A stretch of DNA of 64,000 nucleotides from Lysobacterales bacterium. GTDB lineage: Bacteria > Pseudomonadota > Gammaproteobacteria > Xanthomonadales > Rhodanobacteraceae. This document shows, in pieces, positions 8,601-16,025 of the stretch. Position 1 is the stretch's first letter, and every line of letters starts with the position of its first letter. The position numbers and the translations under genes are program-made. The notes under the pieces were generated by a model, which worked only from the letters and a program-made list of their open reading frames with translations, was not told the origin of the DNA and did not search any database. The stretch spans positions 1 through 64,000 of the forward strand of contig JADKJL010000011.1 of the NCBI GenBank assembly GCA_016721015.1, in the 5' to 3' direction.

Positions 8601-9359
8601 TCAGCCTCGCGTGCGCAAGCTGTCGAGGCGGCGGGCTGCGAGCAGCAGGGCGAACAACGTGACGAGCAGGAAATAGACGATATCGACGCTGGCGAGGAGG
8701 CCGAAGAAGAACGGTTCGAGATGTGTTGACAGCGACAACCAGTTGATCAGCGCGTTGTCGATGCCCTGGAAGCGCGCACCCATGTCGATCATCGCGAGCA
8801 GGCTGCCGAAGATCAGCGCGGCGGCAGCGGCCAATGCGGGATGGGCCGTCCATGCCGAGCAGGCAATGCCGATTGCCGTCAGGCTCGCGGCAAACAGCAG
8901 CAACCCGATTGTCGAAACAGCAAGACGGCCGAGGTCGAGTGCAGTTCCGAATTCGAGCATCAACGGCATGCATGCGGCGAGCAGCACAATCAACGCAACC
9001 AGAACGAAGGCGCCAAGAAACTTGCCCAGCACAATGCGCAGGTTTCCAATTCCCGCCGCGAGCAGCAGCGGCAAGGTGTGTGCGCGTCGTTCGCCGGCGA
9101 GACTCTGCATGGTGGCCAGCGGCACAATCAGCAGGAGCAGCCCGGAAAGGCTGCGCAGCAGGGGAATGACGATCAGATCCGTCGCGCCTTGCGAGTTCGG
9201 CAAGGCATCGAGCTTTGGCGCAATGCGCAGATATGCGTCGAGAGCAATGAGGAACTGCCAAGCCAGCAGGGCGCAGGTCAGCGCCAGCAGGATCCACGCG
9301 AACGGTTGTGCAAACTGGCGTTTGATGTCGTTGGCGGCGACAAGCCGGATCGTACTCAC
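8601..9359 (-). CDS. ABC-2-type exporter permease (GldF-like)
   Basis: 252 residues with about six hydrophobic segments, starting MSTIRLVAANDIKRQFAQPF, a typical cytoplasmic lead-in before the first helix (IALTCALLAWQFLIALDAYL region). LSGLLLLIVPLATMQSLAGE followed by RRAHTLPLLLAAG is the conserved ABC-2 loop after helix 2. The start overlaps the ATPase stop by 4 bp. It forms the membrane channel with the ATPase upstream and the GldG-like protein downstream. Confidence 0.85.
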   Translation of the reverse strand: MSTIRLVAANDIKRQFAQPFAWILLALTCALLAWQFLIALDAYLRIAPKLDALPNSQGATDLIVIPLLRSLSGLLLLIVPLATMQSLAGERRAHTLPLLLAAGIGNLRIVLGKFLGAFVLVALIVLLAACMPLMLEFGTALDLGRLAVSTIGLLLFAASLTAIGIACSAWTAHPALAAAAALIFGSLLAMIDMGARFQGIDNALINWLSLSTHLEPFFFGLLASVDIVYFLLVTLFALLLAARRLDSLRTRG

Positions 9360-10294
9360 GCCGCCGCCTCGATCGTGTCACCCTGGCCGGCAATGCGCAC
9401 GAAGATCTCTTCAAGCGCGTTGTTGTCGGCACGCAGTTCGAGCAGGCCGAACCCGCTGTCGTTGATGGCCTTGGCGAGCTCGCCTGCACTGGAGTCGCGC
9501 TTCAACGTGATCCGCCAACGCCGCGCGTCGATGACTTGAGCGCTGGCTACCATTGCCATGCGCATCCATGCATCGGTGTCCACGTCGCGCTCGATCTGCA
9601 CGCGCAGCGCTCCGCCCGCATCGATCTCGGAGAGCACGGCCGAATGGCGCAATCGACCTCGATGCAGGATCGCCACGCGATCACAGCAGGCCAGCACATC
9701 GGAAAGCACATGGGTCGAGAGCACCACCGCGTGATCTTCGGCCAGCGTACGGATCAACGTGCGCAGACGCAGTGCCTGGATCGGATCAAGACCCGAAGCC
9801 GGTTCATCAAGCACGATCAGGGCCGGTTCGTGGACGATCGCCTGGGCCAGTCCGACGCGCTGGCGAAAGCCTTTCGACAACAAGCTGGTCAGGCGGCGGC
9901 GCATCTCGCCAAGCTCGCAGCGTTCGATCACCTTTTCGACCGCCGCGCTGATCGCCGGCTTGGCAATGCCATGCAGGCGCGCGCAGAAGCGCAGGTATTC
10001 CTCAACGTTGAGTTCGCCATACAGCGGCGGTTCCTCGGGCAGATAGCCGATATCGCGACGGGCGCGCTCGGGATTCGCGTACAGATCAAGGCCACCAAGG
10101 GTTACCCTGCCTGAACTCGGGGCGAGCATGCCCGAAATCATGCGCAAGGTTGTCGACTTGCCAGCGCCATTGATGCCGAGCAGACCGAGCACCTCGCCAC
10201 GATCGAGAGTCAGGCTCAGGTCTTCGATGATCGTGCGCCCGGAAAGATTTCGGCTGACGCGATCGATGACTAGTTCAGGGGTGGATTGATTCAT
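9356..10294 (-). CDS. ABC transporter ATP-binding protein (GldA-like)
   Basis: 312 residues from MNQSTPELVIDRVSRNLSGR. Walker A is GINGAGKST, the Q-loop region is YLPEEPPLYGELNVEEYLRF, the signature is LSKGFRQRVGLAQAI, Walker B is ALIVLDEPASGLDP, and the H-loop is VVLSTHVLSDV. A 90-residue C-terminal domain after about residue 215 fits the ABC-2 exporter ATPase type. It is the first gene of a five-gene minus-strand unit (ATPase, permease, GldG-like, DUF4340-like, mutM). The frame is open upstream to 10807, but it runs through REP sequence and the terminator, so that extension is not coding. Confidence 0.92.
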   Translation of the reverse strand: MNQSTPELVIDRVSRNLSGRTIIEDLSLTLDRGEVLGLLGINGAGKSTTLRMISGMLAPSSGRVTLGGLDLYANPERARRDIGYLPEEPPLYGELNVEEYLRFCARLHGIAKPAISAAVEKVIERCELGEMRRRLTSLLSKGFRQRVGLAQAIVHEPALIVLDEPASGLDPIQALRLRTLIRTLAEDHAVVLSTHVLSDVLACCDRVAILHRGRLRHSAVLSEIDAGGALRVQIERDVDTDAWMRMAMVASAQVIDARRWRITLKRDSSAGELAKAINDSGFGLLELRADNNALEEIFVRIAGQGDTIEAAA

Positions 10295-10476
10295 GCCGCG
10301 GGGATTGTTCTTCCTATGGAGAAGAAGGGCAAGCAGGAATCCGCTTCCCTGTCTTTTTCTGTCATACGCCTTCGTCGCACAAGCTGGGATTTTCACTCGC
10401 CCTGGGCCTCGCGTGTCTCGTTGCCTCGGTTTTTCGACATGCTCAGCACCGGCTTCAGGCGCAATGTCAGTATTTC

Positions 10477-10528
10477 GTGGGAGCGACTTCAGTCGCCCCG
10501 AAAAGGGACTCCCTTCGGTCGCGATGCT
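10477..10528. repeat. REP-type palindrome
   Basis: GTGGGAGCGACTTCAGTCGC contains the perfect hairpin GCGACTTCAGTCGC and is followed by a degenerate second hairpin (CTCCCTTCGGTCGCGATGC). It belongs to the same family as the repeats at 35019-35125. It lies in the 460-bp gap upstream of the ABC operon, which otherwise shows a second degenerate REP (about 10450-10465) and the rpmG terminator. Confidence 0.8.
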
Positions 10529-10631
10529 TGAGTTTTTACGCCGCGAAGTGGCGTAAAGATCAACAAGAAGCGGAGAGAGGGGCTCCTGCGGCTCGCTCTT
10601 CGAAGTATTCGATGCACGGATGATTCTCAGG

Positions 10632-10666
10632 CAACAAAAAACCCGCCGGGTGGCGGGCTTTTTGTT
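10632..10666 (-). terminator. Rho-independent terminator of rpmB-rpmG (bidirectional)
   Basis: CAACAAAAAACCCGCC, loop GGGT, then GGCGGGCTTTTTGTTG. A 6-bp GC stem is flanked by A and T runs that pair further, so it can stop transcription from either side. Read on the minus strand it follows rpmG. Confidence 0.9.
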
Positions 10667-10690
10667 GAAGCAAAGCAAGATCAAAAGCTG

Positions 10691-10757
10691 GACCCCGGCT
10701 TTCGCCGGGGTGAAGCATTGGCAAAGCCACGCGCGGAGCGCGCGGGCCAATGCTTCA
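10691..10757. repeat. Two tandem hairpins at the 3' end of rpmG
   Basis: The first hairpin is CCCCGGCTTTCGCCGGGG. The second has 12-bp arms TGAAGCATTGGC and GCCAATGCTTCA around a GCGCGC-rich centre, and its right arm overlaps the rpmG stop codon. It may stabilise the 3' end of the ribosomal-protein mRNA ahead of the terminator. Confidence 0.75.
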
Positions 10758-10919
10758 CTTGATCTTGGCTTCCTTGTAGGCCACATGCTTGCGCACGACG
10801 GGATCATATTTCTTGATCTCCATCTTGTCGGGCGTGGTCTTCTTGTTCTTGTCAGTCGTGTAGAAATGGCCGGTGCCGGCAGAGGACACGAGGCGGATCT
10901 TGTCGCGCTTGGATGCCAT
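10755..10919 (-). CDS. rpmG: 50S ribosomal protein L33
   Basis: 54 residues: MASKRDKIRLVSSAGTGHFY, then TTDKNKKTTPDKMEIKKYDP, ending VAYKEAKIK. This is the cysteine-free (zinc-independent) L33 type typical of gammaproteobacteria; no CxxC motif is present. It lies 13 bp downstream of rpmB in the usual rpmB-rpmG order. An AGGAG ribosome site precedes the ATG. Confidence 0.98.
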   Translation of the reverse strand: MASKRDKIRLVSSAGTGHFYTTDKNKKTTPDKMEIKKYDPVVRKHVAYKEAKIK

Positions 10920-10932
10920 GATTCAATACTCC

Positions 10933-11169
10933 TCAGATCTTCTCGCCGCGCGCACGCAGCTCGGCAATGACTACTTCGATACCGCGCTTGTCGATCGTGC
11001 GCAGACCATGGCTCGAAACCTTGAGCTTGATCCAGCGATTCTCACCGGCGACCCAGAAACGGCGTTCGTGAAGGTTCGGCAGCCAGCGGCGGCGGGTCTT
11101 GTTGTTGGCGTGTGAAACGTTGTTGCCGGATTGAAAACTCTTTCCGGTGACTTGGCATATCTTGGACAT
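10933..11169 (-). CDS. rpmB: 50S ribosomal protein L28
   Basis: 78 residues: MSKICQVTGKSFQSGNNVSH, then ANNKTRRRWLPNLHERRFWV and a C-terminus ending RGEKI. It matches the bacterial L28 family over its whole length. The frame stays open upstream, but the ATG at 11169 gives the conserved start. It is first gene of the rpmB-rpmG operon, transcribed from the promoter at 11334-11362 with a leader of about 155 nt. Confidence 0.98.
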   Translation of the reverse strand: MSKICQVTGKSFQSGNNVSHANNKTRRRWLPNLHERRFWVAGENRWIKLKVSSHGLRTIDKRGIEVVIAELRARGEKI

Positions 11170-11333
11170 GCGAACCTCGTCATTGTCGGTTACCGCTCTT
11201 GGCCAGAACGGATGCGGCCCAGCGACGACAGTGCGCCACACGATGCTGGGGGTGCTTCGGCGAACGACAGAAGGTCGTGTACCGGAATCTGCCATCCCGG
11301 AGAACCGGGCATGAAGGCCGAAGCGAGCCGCGC

Positions 11334-11362
11334 TTTATAGCCGATTCGGGATGTTCTGGCAA
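11334..11362 (-). promoter_or_regulatory. Sigma-70 promoter for rpmB-rpmG
   Basis: On the minus strand TTGCCA (11362-11357), a 17-bp spacer and TATAAA (11339-11334) are followed by a GC-rich discriminator (GCGCGGC). Such a discriminator is known to confer stringent control on ribosomal genes. The spacing is optimal and the site points at rpmB. Confidence 0.75.
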
Positions 11363-11382
11363 GCCAGAGGGCAAGCGCGCCC

Positions 11383-12099
11383 TCAGATTTCCTCGATCGC
11401 GGTGCGCTTCGAGCGACGGATCAGCCAGGCCACGCCGCGCAGATCGGCGATGCCGACCAGGGCACGGTTGAGGTTGTTGTATTTGGAAACGCCGGTGCCG
11501 CGGGCGCGATGGTTGACCGGTACGCTCCTGACCTGCCAGCCGGCCCGCTGCATCAGCGCTGGCAGATAGCGGTGCATGTGGTCGAAATAGGGCAGGTCGA
11601 GAAAGGCCTCGCGCTCGAACAGCTTGATGCCGCAGCCGGTATCGGGCGTTTGATCGCGCAGCAGGCGGCTGCGGATCGCGTTGGCCAGCTTTGAGGCGAG
11701 GCGCTTGCTGCCGGTATCCTTGCGCTCGACGCGCCAGCCGGCGAACAGCTTGATCTGCGCGGGCGATCCGTCACGCATCGCGAGCAGCTTCGGGATGTCG
11801 GCCGGATCATTCTGGCCATCGCCATCCAGCGTCGCGATCCACTTGCCGCGCGCGGCCTTGATGCCATTGCGCACGGCCGTGCTCTGGCCGCTTTGCGATG
11901 CATGGCGAATCACTCGCAATTCGGGGTTGCCGGTCTTGGCTGCGCTGAGTACCGCAAGGGTATCGTCGTTGCTGCTGTCATCGACGTAGACGATTTCGAA
12001 ATCGAGCAGGCCACGCAAGGCTGCCGTGATCTCGTTGATCAGCGGCAAGACATTGTCGCGCTCATTGAACACCGGCACGACGACGGAAAGCTGGGTCAT
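11383..12099 (-). CDS. GT2 glycosyltransferase (dolichol-phosphate mannosyltransferase-like)
   Basis: 238 residues, starting MTQLSVVVPVFNERDNVLPL. GT-A fold motifs: VVPVFNE, IVYVDDSSNDDT (about 35-46), the metal-binding DGDGQNDP (about 90-97), and a later RGTGVSKYNNLNRALVG stretch typical of the polyprenyl-phosphate sugar transferase group. No C-terminal membrane helices, so it resembles the soluble Dpm1 type rather than ArnC or GtrB. It probably transfers a sugar from a nucleotide donor to a lipid carrier. The internal ATG at 12099 is chosen because the 17 codons before it do not fit the family. Confidence 0.85.
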   Translation of the reverse strand: MTQLSVVVPVFNERDNVLPLINEITAALRGLLDFEIVYVDDSSNDDTLAVLSAAKTGNPELRVIRHASQSGQSTAVRNGIKAARGKWIATLDGDGQNDPADIPKLLAMRDGSPAQIKLFAGWRVERKDTGSKRLASKLANAIRSRLLRDQTPDTGCGIKLFEREAFLDLPYFDHMHRYLPALMQRAGWQVRSVPVNHRARGTGVSKYNNLNRALVGIADLRGVAWLIRRSKRTAIEEI

Positions 12100-12317
12100 G
12101 GCCCGGATCCTGTGATGGGTAGGTCGACAACCCATGCGATTGCCGATCAAGCGCGCAATTATCGCCGATCTCTTCGTTCAGCCCAAATCAAACAGGTGAG
12201 GTGTCGCCACAGTCGCGGACTGTTCGGCAATTTCCACCAGAACGCTCGCCTGTAAACCCCTGCCCGAACTTGTGGAAGGAGTTCTGCAACGCTTGAAGCT
12301 GAAACGTCCAGGCACTC

Positions 12318-12393
12318 GCAGGAGCCCTCTTCAGGGGCGAGGCTTTTTCGATTGGTTTGCAGAATGAAGCCTCGCCCCTGGAGAGGGTTCCTG
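12318..12393. repeat. Long imperfect inverted repeat of the REP family
   Basis: GCAGGAGCCCTCTTCAGGGG and a GCGAGGC tail are matched about 30 bp later by GCCTCGCCCCTGGAGAGGGT and TCCTGC. The core CCCTCTTCAGGG is a REP-like hairpin. It lies downstream of parB and could shield the 3' end of its mRNA. The rest of the 12100-12422 gap has no gene. Confidence 0.8.
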
Positions 12394-12422
12394 CAAAAGC
12401 CACGACAAAAGCCGCCGCAACT

Positions 12423-13301
12423 TCAGCGGATTCTGCCGAGGATGCCGTCGAGTTCATCAAGGCTGTGATAGCTGATGACCAGCTTGCCGCGTCCGCCACG
12501 CCCGTGATTGATGGCGACCCGCGCGCCAAGCTTTTCGGCGAGCTCGGATTCCAGCGACACGATATCGGCATCGCGCTTTGCCTTTGCCGGTTTGCCCTTG
12601 GGCAGCTCGGTCGCATTGCGCACCGCATCTTCAAGCTCGCGCACGGTCCATTCGTTGTCGACCGCCTTGCGCGCCAGCGCGATGGCACGCGCCTCGGGCA
12701 AGGTCAGCAAGGCGCGCGCATGACCCATGTCGAGCTTGCCCTGGTCAAGCAGTTCGCGAATCTGATCGGGCAGGTCGAGCAGGCGCAGCAGGTTCGATAC
12801 GGCGGCGCGCGAGCGACCAACGGCATCGGCAGCCTGCTGGTGGGTCAGCTTGAATTCGGCGATCAGTCGGGCCAGTGACTGTGCTTCCTCAAGCGGGGAG
12901 AGATCCTCACGCTGGATGTTTTCGATCAACGCGATCGCGATCGCGGCGCGATCATCAATGTCGCGAACCAGGGCCGGAATCTCGCTCAAGCCGGCCAGCT
13001 GGCCGGCTCGCCAGCGACGCTCACCCGCAATCAGTTCGAATCGACCTCCGGCAATGCTGCGCACGATGATTGGCTCGATCACGCCTTGCGACTTGATCGA
13101 GTCGGCGAGTTCCTGCAGCAGGTCTTCATCGAAACGCCGGCGCGGCTGGTATTTGCCGGCACTGATCAAGCCGATCGCCAGAGCACGCAATTCGCCGTGT
13201 GCGCCTGATCCGGACGCTGCCGATTCGCCGGCATCGTCATTGCCGCCGAGCAGCGCATCGAGCCCGCGTCCGAGGCCAAGTCCGCGTTTCTTTGCTGCCA
13301 T
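12423..13301 (-). CDS. parB: Chromosome-partitioning protein ParB
   Basis: 292 residues, starting MAAKKRGLGLGRGLDALLGG. The N-terminus contains the ParA-stimulating basic segment, then the ParB/Sulfiredoxin CTPase domain (LAIGLISAGKYQPRRRFDED near 48-67; GERRWRAGQLAGL near 105-117), a helix-turn-helix (LTHQQAADAVGRSRAAVSNL, about 152-171), and a C-terminal dimerisation region. It binds parS sites and loads condensin, working with ParA encoded 105 bp upstream. No perfect parS palindrome was noticed in this window. Confidence 0.96.
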   Translation of the reverse strand: MAAKKRGLGLGRGLDALLGGNDDAGESAASGSGAHGELRALAIGLISAGKYQPRRRFDEDLLQELADSIKSQGVIEPIIVRSIAGGRFELIAGERRWRAGQLAGLSEIPALVRDIDDRAAIAIALIENIQREDLSPLEEAQSLARLIAEFKLTHQQAADAVGRSRAAVSNLLRLLDLPDQIRELLDQGKLDMGHARALLTLPEARAIALARKAVDNEWTVRELEDAVRNATELPKGKPAKAKRDADIVSLESELAEKLGARVAINHGRGGRGKLVISYHSLDELDGILGRIR

Positions 13302-13406
13302 TGCGTTGTTCCTAGCCGGATTGGTCATGAAGGCGCGCGATGATAGCGCAGAGACCCGGATTCACCGGATTTCCGGCAGAAAAACGGCTTGCCCGCGCCC
13401 GCGCAC

Positions 13407-14195
13407 CTAGCAGGTGGTTGCCGCAGCGGGTGGCGTGCGTTCACGTCGCAGCATCTCGCCAGCCAGACCCAGATAGGCGATGGCGCCGCGCGATTCACGA
13501 TCGTAGAGGTTGATGGGCTTGCCGTGGCTCGGTGCCTCGGCCAGGCGGATGTTGCGCGGAATGATCGAGCGCAGCAGCTTGTCGCCGAAATGCTTGTGCA
13601 ACTGCGCCGAAACATCGTTGCTGAGGTTGTTGCGCACGTCATACATCGTGCGTAGCAGGCCCTCGATTTCGAGTCCGGGATTGAGACGTTTGCGTACGGC
13701 CTTGATCGTATCGACCAGGCTCGACAGCCCTTCGAGCGCGAAGTACTCGCACTGCATCGGGATCAACACGCCATGCGCGGCGGTCAGGGCATTCAGGGTG
13801 AGCAGATGCAGGGACGGCGGGCAGTCGATCAGGATCGTGTGGTAGCGGTCGCCAAGCTTGTCGAGCTGTTCCTTGAGGCGATGCTCACGCGCCAGGGCGT
13901 CCATCAGCTTGATTTCGGCCGCGGTGAGATCGCTGCTGCCGGGCAGCAGGTCGAATCCGCCCTCGGTCTTGACGATCGCATCCTCGATCGCCGCTTCCTC
14001 AAGCAACACGTCGCAGCCGTTCGGCTTCGCCGCGCGCTTGTCGATGCCGGCCGCCATCGTCGCATTGCCCTGCGGATCGAGATCGACCAGCAGCACGCGG
14101 CGACGCGTCTCGGCCAGGGCCGCGGCGAGATTGACGGCGGTGGTCGTCTTGCCGACTCCGCCCTTCTGGTTTGCAACGGCAATGATGCGTGTCAT
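13407..14195 (-). CDS. parA: Chromosome-partitioning ATPase ParA (Soj)
   Basis: 262 residues, starting MTRIIAVANQKGGVGKTTTA with the deviant Walker A KGGVGKTT (residues 11-18). Walker A' is VLLVDLDPQGNAT (about 36-48) and Walker B is TILIDCPPSLHLL. The length is that of chromosomal Soj-type ParA without an N-terminal HTH. It overlaps the rsmG stop by 4 bp (ATGA), giving the common order rsmG-parA-parB. Confidence 0.96.
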   Translation of the reverse strand: MTRIIAVANQKGGVGKTTTAVNLAAALAETRRRVLLVDLDPQGNATMAAGIDKRAAKPNGCDVLLEEAAIEDAIVKTEGGFDLLPGSSDLTAAEIKLMDALAREHRLKEQLDKLGDRYHTILIDCPPSLHLLTLNALTAAHGVLIPMQCEYFALEGLSSLVDTIKAVRKRLNPGLEIEGLLRTMYDVRNNLSNDVSAQLHKHFGDKLLRSIIPRNIRLAEAPSHGKPINLYDRESRGAIAYLGLAGEMLRRERTPPAAATTC

Positions 14196-14851
14196 GAACC
14201 CATCCGTCCTGCGTCGACGCGATCGCTGCGTCGAATGATGACCAGATGCCGTTCGGCATCGAGACCCGGCACATCGAGTCGATGCACCGCGTCGATCACG
14301 AAACCGACCGGCAGCTTGTCCAGCTCATCCTGCGGGAATCGCCCCTTCAGCGCCAGCCACCGGCCCGCTGGCGCAAGCAGATGACCACCCCAGGCCAGCA
14401 TGTCAGCCAGTGTCGCGAATGCGCGCGCCGTGATGCAATCGAATTCGCCATTGACGGCCTCGACCCGACATTCGTCGACGCGGGTACTGCTCAGGTGCAG
14501 ATGACGAACGGCCTCGCGCAGGAAACGCGCCTTCTTGCCGTTCGAGTCGACCAGGTGAACCGTAAGCTCGGGTCGGGCCAAGACCAGTGGAATGCCGGGA
14601 ATCCCGGCACCCGTGCCGAGATCCGCCAGCGTGTTGCCGGTCACATGGGGCAACACGGCCAAAGAGTCGAGCAGATGGCGGGTGACCATTTCGCCCGGAT
14701 CACGAACGGCGGTCAGGTTGTAGGCGGCATTCCAGCGCAGCAACAGATCGACATAATCGAGCAGTCGTTCGATGGTCGAATCATCCAGATCAAGCTTCAG
14801 CGTCGTCAGCCCTGCACGAAGCCGCTGCCTCAGCGCTTCGCGGTTGGACAT
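14192..14851 (-). CDS. rsmG: 16S rRNA (guanine-527-N7) methyltransferase RsmG
   Basis: 219 residues: MSNREALRQRLRAGLTTLKL. The GidB signatures are LLDYVDLLLRWNAAYNLTAV, RHLLDSL, and the SAM-binding ADLGTGAGIPGIPLVLARPE (about 86-105). It makes m7G527 in 16S rRNA; loss gives low-level streptomycin resistance in other bacteria. It is the first gene of an overlapping unit with parA. mnmG, its usual partner, is not in the window; the next gene upstream is a Band-7 protein. Confidence 0.96.
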   Translation of the reverse strand: MSNREALRQRLRAGLTTLKLDLDDSTIERLLDYVDLLLRWNAAYNLTAVRDPGEMVTRHLLDSLAVLPHVTGNTLADLGTGAGIPGIPLVLARPELTVHLVDSNGKKARFLREAVRHLHLSSTRVDECRVEAVNGEFDCITARAFATLADMLAWGGHLLAPAGRWLALKGRFPQDELDKLPVGFVIDAVHRLDVPGLDAERHLVIIRRSDRVDAGRMGS

Positions 14852-14920
14852 GAGTCGCTCGGAATCGAAAGGGGCGTCAGTATCGCGGCGTGAGCCGGCA
14901 AAATCCAGCCAGGCGGGATT

Positions 14921-15379
14921 TCAGGCGGCGCTGCGCAAGTCGATGCGGGTGACCAGCAAGCCGCGATCGCGAACTTCGGTATTCAGACTCTGCTTGAGCC
15001 AGAGCTTGCGTTCGAGCGGATCGGAAGGAATCGCATCGCTGGCGAGCAGATCGGCAGCGCGCTCACGCAACAGGGTGTCGACCGATTCGATGACGTGATC
15101 GGCGCGCTGCGGATCGAGCACCTGGAAATACACCGAGGCTTGGCAATCCTCACCCGACCCGAGGGCGGCACGAACGTCAATCCGGCTGCCGGCCAGGCTC
15201 ATCTTGTGCGAAACACGTTCGATCAAGGGCAGCACAAAATGTGTCCCGGCACCGACAAATCGCGTATTACCGCCGAAGCGACGCAGGGAGTAAACCTGCC
15301 CTTCGGGAATGCGGCGCACGCAGATCCCGGCCAAGGCGACCAGGGAAAGCACGCTGATCCAGATCATTTGGTATGTCAT
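14921..15379 (-). CDS. Short SPFH/Band-7 domain protein
   Basis: 152 residues. It has an N-terminal membrane helix (MTYQMIWISVLSLVALAGIC) and then the Band-7 start IPEGQVYSLRRFGGNTRFVGAGTHFVLPLI (described here in two parts: IPEGQVYSLRRFGG, then AGTHFVLPLIERV), ending with TEVRDRGLLVTRIDLRSAA. Stomatin/HflK-type proteins normally continue into a coiled coil of 100 or more residues, absent here. It is either a naturally short form or a truncated one. It would sit in the inner membrane as a scaffold; no partner is evident. Confidence 0.7.
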   Translation of the reverse strand: MTYQMIWISVLSLVALAGICVRRIPEGQVYSLRRFGGNTRFVGAGTHFVLPLIERVSHKMSLAGSRIDVRAALGSGEDCQASVYFQVLDPQRADHVIESVDTLLRERAADLLASDAIPSDPLERKLWLKQSLNTEVRDRGLLVTRIDLRSAA

Positions 15380-15962
15380 TTTATGAGCGCCAGCAAGAGG
15401 TTATCCAGTGAACCTCAAGTCGATCCTAGCAAATTTTCCGTCATGCTGGAATAACGACGGTTTAACATTCTCGCGTGCATCACTGCAATTAATCCTGAAC
15501 GCGGTCACAGTTTGTTCGGCCAGTCCGACCGGAATGAGGGCAAATGCTGGTTTGCTGATGACAATCCGTGCGCTAACGAAGCGGTTTGGACAGGTGCAAG
15601 GCTTGGGGCAACCAGCATTCGGCGTTTTGACAAGACCCGTGATGCAAGGTTCGCGCCGAATCGGGTCACCGCGCACAACAAGCAATTGCACAAGGCCATG
15701 TTGTTGCATCGAAGCCAGCACTCACGCTTGGCGCTGACGGGTCATGTCCGATGTCGGCGAATGTCTCCACCCGGGTTGGATGATCGCCCACGGCATGATC
15801 GGCAGGGTTGCGCTGGCTATCGTCGGAGTTGCGGACGGTTCACCACTGGCCATCGAATTGTCCACCTTGAGACCCAGCGCAATGTTCGGTGTTGGTGCCT
15901 TGTTGGCGACGTTCATCTTGCCGGGCCGCGCCGTCTTCGCGCGACCTGATCCTGATTCATGG
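15380..15962. other. Intergenic region without a supported gene
   Basis: Nearly 600 bp upstream of the Band-7 gene and downstream of the S9 peptidase. Open frames on both strands (15401-15721 minus, 15512-15949 plus) are mutually overlapping shadows without recognisable domains or ribosome sites. Promoter activity for the Band-7 gene is expected near 15380-15450 but no clear box was seen. Confidence 0.5.
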
Positions 15963-15994
15963 CAACAAAAAACCCCGTCACTGCGGGGCTTCTT
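15963..15994 (-). terminator. Rho-independent terminator of the S9 peptidase gene
   Basis: On the minus strand AAGAAGCCCCGCAGTGACGG GG is followed by TTTTTTGTTG. The stem is CCCCG/CGGGG with loop CAGTGA (one-base variants possible), 30 bp after the peptidase stop. Confidence 0.85.
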
Positions 15995-16025
15995 GGTGCC
16001 GCAATTCGCGCTCCGTGTGCGCAAG

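Noticed and set aside
10295..10807. N-terminal extension of the ABC ATPase frame
   Set aside because: It would translate REP sequences and the rpmG terminator; the ATG at 10294 starts the normal domain.
12423..14195. parS site near parA-parB
   Set aside because: I looked for the palindrome TGTTTCACGTGAAACA and found no convincing match in the window.
15401..15949. Two opposing open frames of 106 and 145 codons
   Set aside because: They overlap each other, have no ribosome sites and resemble no family.
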